From: Conyzicola nivalis
GTDB taxonomy: Bacteria > Actinomycetota > Actinomycetes > Actinomycetales > Microbacteriaceae
DNA: 64,000 nt
Direction: 5' to 3'
Assembly: GCF_014639655.1 (NCBI RefSeq)
Contig: NZ_BMGB01000002.1
Span: 124,001 to 188,000, forward strand
A program made the position numbers and the translations under genes. Below the pieces are notes generated by a model. It was not told the origin of the DNA, did no database searches, and saw only the letters and a list, made by a program, of their open reading frames with translations. Positions 63,691 to 64,000 of this stretch are shown here, piece after piece. Numbering within the stretch: the stretch's first letter is position 1; each line of letters starts with the position of its first letter.

Positions 63691-64000
63691 ATGCCCGCAA
63701 CACCGACCGGAACTGGTCACACCACCACGCGCGGGGGTACCTTCGCCTCGATCAGGCGGCTCTACCCCTACGCGAAGCCCGCGCTGCCGCGCATCTACCT
63801 GGGCATGGCGTCGGCGCTCGTCGCCGGCATCGTCGCCCTGCTGATCCCGCAGGTGCTGCGCCAGCTCGTCGACGGCCCGCTCTCGACCGGCGACTCCGAG
63901 CAGATCTGGCCCGCCTTCGCCGTCGTGCTCGCGCTCGGCGTGCTCGAGGCGGTGCTCATCGCGCTGCGCCGCTGGTTCGTGCTCACCCCCGGAACGCACA
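63691..64000 (+). CDS. ABC exporter, N-terminal part
   Basis: The ATG at 63691 opens a frame that runs off the window; 103 codons are visible. After a polar N-terminus (about residues 1-25, Thr-rich), the sequence IRRLYPYAKPALPRIYLGMA, a membrane segment (ALVAGIVALLIPQVLRQLVD), then a second segment (WPAFAVVLALGVLEAVLIAL) and RRWFVLTPGT follow the pattern of type IV ABC exporter transmembrane domains, including the QLVDGPL loop. The nucleotide-binding domain would lie beyond the window. The substrate is unknown. Confidence 0.85.
   Translation, partial: MPATPTGTGHTTTRGGTFASIRRLYPYAKPALPRIYLGMASALVAGIVALLIPQVLRQLVDGPLSTGDSEQIWPAFAVVLALGVLEAVLIALRRWFVLTPGTH

Overview
The window is a 64 kb stretch of chromosome from a high-GC Gram-positive actinobacterium, most likely family Microbacteriaceae. 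The call rests on the S10-spc-alpha ribosomal protein order with rpsN (S14) and rpsD (S4) missing from their usual slots, a short LID-less adenylate kinase, Lys/Ala- or Asp/Glu-rich tails on L15, L17, L29 and S5, many GTG starts, the gene order pcrA-sucCD-perM-purNH shared with other Actinobacteria, and short palindromic repeats of a kind common in this family. Genus cannot be fixed from sequence inspection alone.

Layout. 1-9.7 kb: the 3' end of rplD, then rplW to secY in tightly coupled order; a hairpin followed by four T's interrupts the run between rplE and rpsH, where rpsN usually lies. 9.7-14.5 kb: adk, map, infA, rpmJ, rpsM, rpsK, rpoA, rplQ. 14.6-18.3 kb: a decayed membrane-protein fragment, truA, rplM-rpsI and glmM. 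18.4-28.1 kb: coaA, glmS, acpS, alr, tsaE-tsaB-rimI-tsaD, two small DUF4190 membrane proteins, a THUMP-like methyltransferase and groES under two CIRCE operators without groEL. 28.2-35.6 kb: rarD and a branched-chain amino acid ABC system (binding protein on +, livHMGF plus a lipoprotein on -). 35.8-45.3 kb: guaB, guaB3, glpD, a regulated K+/H+ antiporter pair, a SURF1 protein, a DUF3817 protein and guaA. 45.4-54.8 kb: small membrane or zinc-ribbon proteins, a Bax-inhibitor-1 protein, a glycerophosphodiesterase, an AbiEi/DUF559 protein, pcrA, an SGNH hydrolase, a secreted lysozyme-like protein, an MpaB-type oxygenase and a lipoprotein. 54.9-64 kb: sucCD, a DUF4166 protein, a TAP-type hydrolase, a PerM-like protein, purN-purH, a 720 bp repeat-rich gap with a small leader ORF, and the 5' end of an ABC exporter.

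Most of the window is core biology: translation, cell wall precursor supply (GlmM, GlmS, Alr), CoA/ACP activation (CoaA, AcpS), tRNA t6A synthesis (TsaBDE), purine synthesis (GuaA, GuaB, PurN, PurH) and the TCA cycle (SucCD). The novel material lies in non-coding structure: (i) several families of 68-97 bp elements with long terminal inverted repeats, including four copies of one family (C) and a 216 bp tandem duplication of two others (A and B); (ii) a widespread leaderless promoter layout, with a TANNNT box 6-9 nt before the start codon; (iii) two genes (guaA and the liv-linked lipoprotein) that seem to lack ATG/GTG/TTG starts; and (iv) a 20-codon leader ORF with a strong ribosome binding site upstream of the ABC exporter.
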